DNA from: Parietichytrium sp. I65-24A
Lineage: Eukaryota; Sar; Bigyra; Thraustochytrida; Thraustochytriidae
Length of the DNA stretch: 64,000 nucleotides
Reading direction: 5' to 3'
Assembly (NCBI GenBank): GCA_012862575.1
Contig: BLSF01000044.1
Location: 62,001-126,000 of the forward strand
A program made the translations under genes and the position numbers. The notes below the pieces were generated by a model. It saw nothing but the letters and a program-made list of their open reading frames with translations, did no database searches and had not been told where the DNA came from. Below, in pieces: positions 63,297-64,000 of the stretch (the first letter of the stretch is position 1; every line of letters starts with the position of its first letter).

Positions 63297-64000
63297 GTAG
63301 ACCCTCTCATGTGCTTACTTTCTTTCTCTCGACCTATTACTTTTGACAAAGAGACCAAAAGAAAACCAAAAAAATTCAGAAAAGAGATTCTTTTGATTTT
63401 TCACTCTCAATGATCCCACGACTGCCTTGTCTTGACTTTACGCGCGCAAGCGCCAAAGTGTGACAGCTGTTAACACACTTAGCGCCTGGCACAGACGAAT
63501 GCGTGGAGTCAGATAGAAATTCTTCAAATACTGTCGGTGCGAGTGCTCGGCTGTCTTCGAAGCGCGACGTGGCCAAGTCAGCAAGAATCTCCGCGTGAGC
63601 CGTTTTTGCCATCCCCTTGATCAGACTAGGTTAGCAATGTTCGGAAGACAGTCAACATGAAGGTAATGTTGTTCCACTTGCTTCCTGTCTTCTCGGCAGC
63701 GAAAGATGCCAACGGTCTAAATTTACAAAATGTAAATGTATCTATGCCCACATCTGTCTACGTCTGCGCCTTCGGTGCTCTTGACTACTATGGCAGGGTT
63801 GTCGCTGCTCCAGCGGAAGCGAACAATAAGTGAGCAGCAGTATCCACTGCTCACTGTCAAAGAGAATAAGGATAGTAAACCCCTCAACGGGTAAGTTTGA
63901 CGGCGCGAAACGGTGACGGACTTTTCCAGAGTCTGAGCTCCCTGCTTTGCTTGACATTTTAAAAGTTGAAAAAGTCTGGGAGAATATATATATCATGGGC
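63297..64000. other. Right-edge region with possible start of another gene
   Basis: Contains a strong plus-strand donor GG-GTAAGT at 63890-63896, a pyrimidine/CAG acceptor near 63935, and then an open stretch to the edge that includes ELPALLDILKVEKVWENIYI. This looks like an exon of a gene continuing beyond the window. A minus-strand ATG frame of 78 residues at 63376-63612 has no recognised family. Evidence is thin for both. Confidence 0.3.
63657..63833 (+). CDS. Small ORF, possibly first exon of a right-edge gene
   Basis: A 58-residue ATG frame begins with a hydrophobic MKVMLFHLLPVFSAA and continues with VSMPTSVYVCAFGALDYYGR before a stop. The start could be a signal peptide. It precedes the donor/acceptor pair described for the right edge, so it may be a partial exon. 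No family is recognised and it could be chance. Confidence 0.25.
   Translation: MKVMLFHLLPVFSAAKDANGLNLQNVNVSMPTSVYVCAFGALDYYGRVVAAPAEANNK

Noticed and set aside
63742-63996. 84-residue minus-strand frame at the right edge
   Set aside because: It overlaps the plus-strand donor/acceptor pair, ends in an Arg run and matches no family; the plus-strand reading is slightly better.
1-64000. tRNA, rRNA and CRISPR features
   Set aside because: I looked for the B-box GGTTCGANTCC pattern, conserved rRNA blocks and spaced direct repeats and found none that hold up. Short RNAs could still be missed by eye.

Overview
This window looks like nuclear DNA of an intron-poor, free-living protist. Most long reading frames have no intron. 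Where introns occur they are short (74 to 206 bases), obey GT-AG, and join frames exactly. The gene content is eukaryotic: cohesin RAD21, SMC6, MUS81, cullin-3, ataxin-10, a COMM-domain protein, a TPT-type sugar-phosphate transporter, and large membrane proteins with GCC2/GCC3 cysteine-rich ectodomains. That mix, with small introns and simple-repeat-rich spacers, would fit a stramenopile such as a labyrinthulomycete, but the sequence read by eye does not settle the group.

Layout: 0-12 kb holds a partial IQ-motif protein at the left edge (- strand), a very large Cys-rich/multi-TM/LRR membrane protein, and a seven-TM protein with an EGF-like N-terminus. 12.8-31 kb holds an RMI1/TDRD3-like OB-fold protein with an RG-rich tail, a coiled-coil/beta-propeller protein, a three-exon multi-TM protein, a TMEM185-like protein, a COMMD protein whose three exons I rebuilt from splice sites, a C2-FKBP-SAM protein and a HAD-type phosphatase. 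31.9-45.4 kb holds a BAR-like protein, ataxin-10, a helical acidic protein, a leucine-rich-repeat protein that ends in a bacterial-type NEL E3 ubiquitin-ligase domain, and the TPT transporter. 45.9-63.3 kb holds RAD21 and SMC6 head to head, an Asp-box type I membrane protein, MUS81, a 1.4-kb directly repeated spacer with a single N at the junction, and CUL3.

The most striking gene is 40436-43468: about 24 leucine-rich units of 21 residues followed by a full-length NEL (IpaH/SspH-family) catalytic domain that keeps the CxD catalytic cysteine. This enzyme family is known from bacterial effectors, yet the gene lies among ordinary eukaryotic genes. Four genes serve genome maintenance (RAD21, SMC6, MUS81 and possibly the OB-fold protein), and two serve ubiquitin biology (CUL3 and the LRR-NEL protein). 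I see no evidence that they form an operon-like unit beyond the RAD21/SMC6 divergent pair.

No rRNA, tRNA, CRISPR array or intact mobile element was recognised. Spacers are rich in micro- and minisatellites. Starts given here are the first in-frame ATG that precedes recognisable domain sequence; longer frames opening at TTG or GTG were trimmed.
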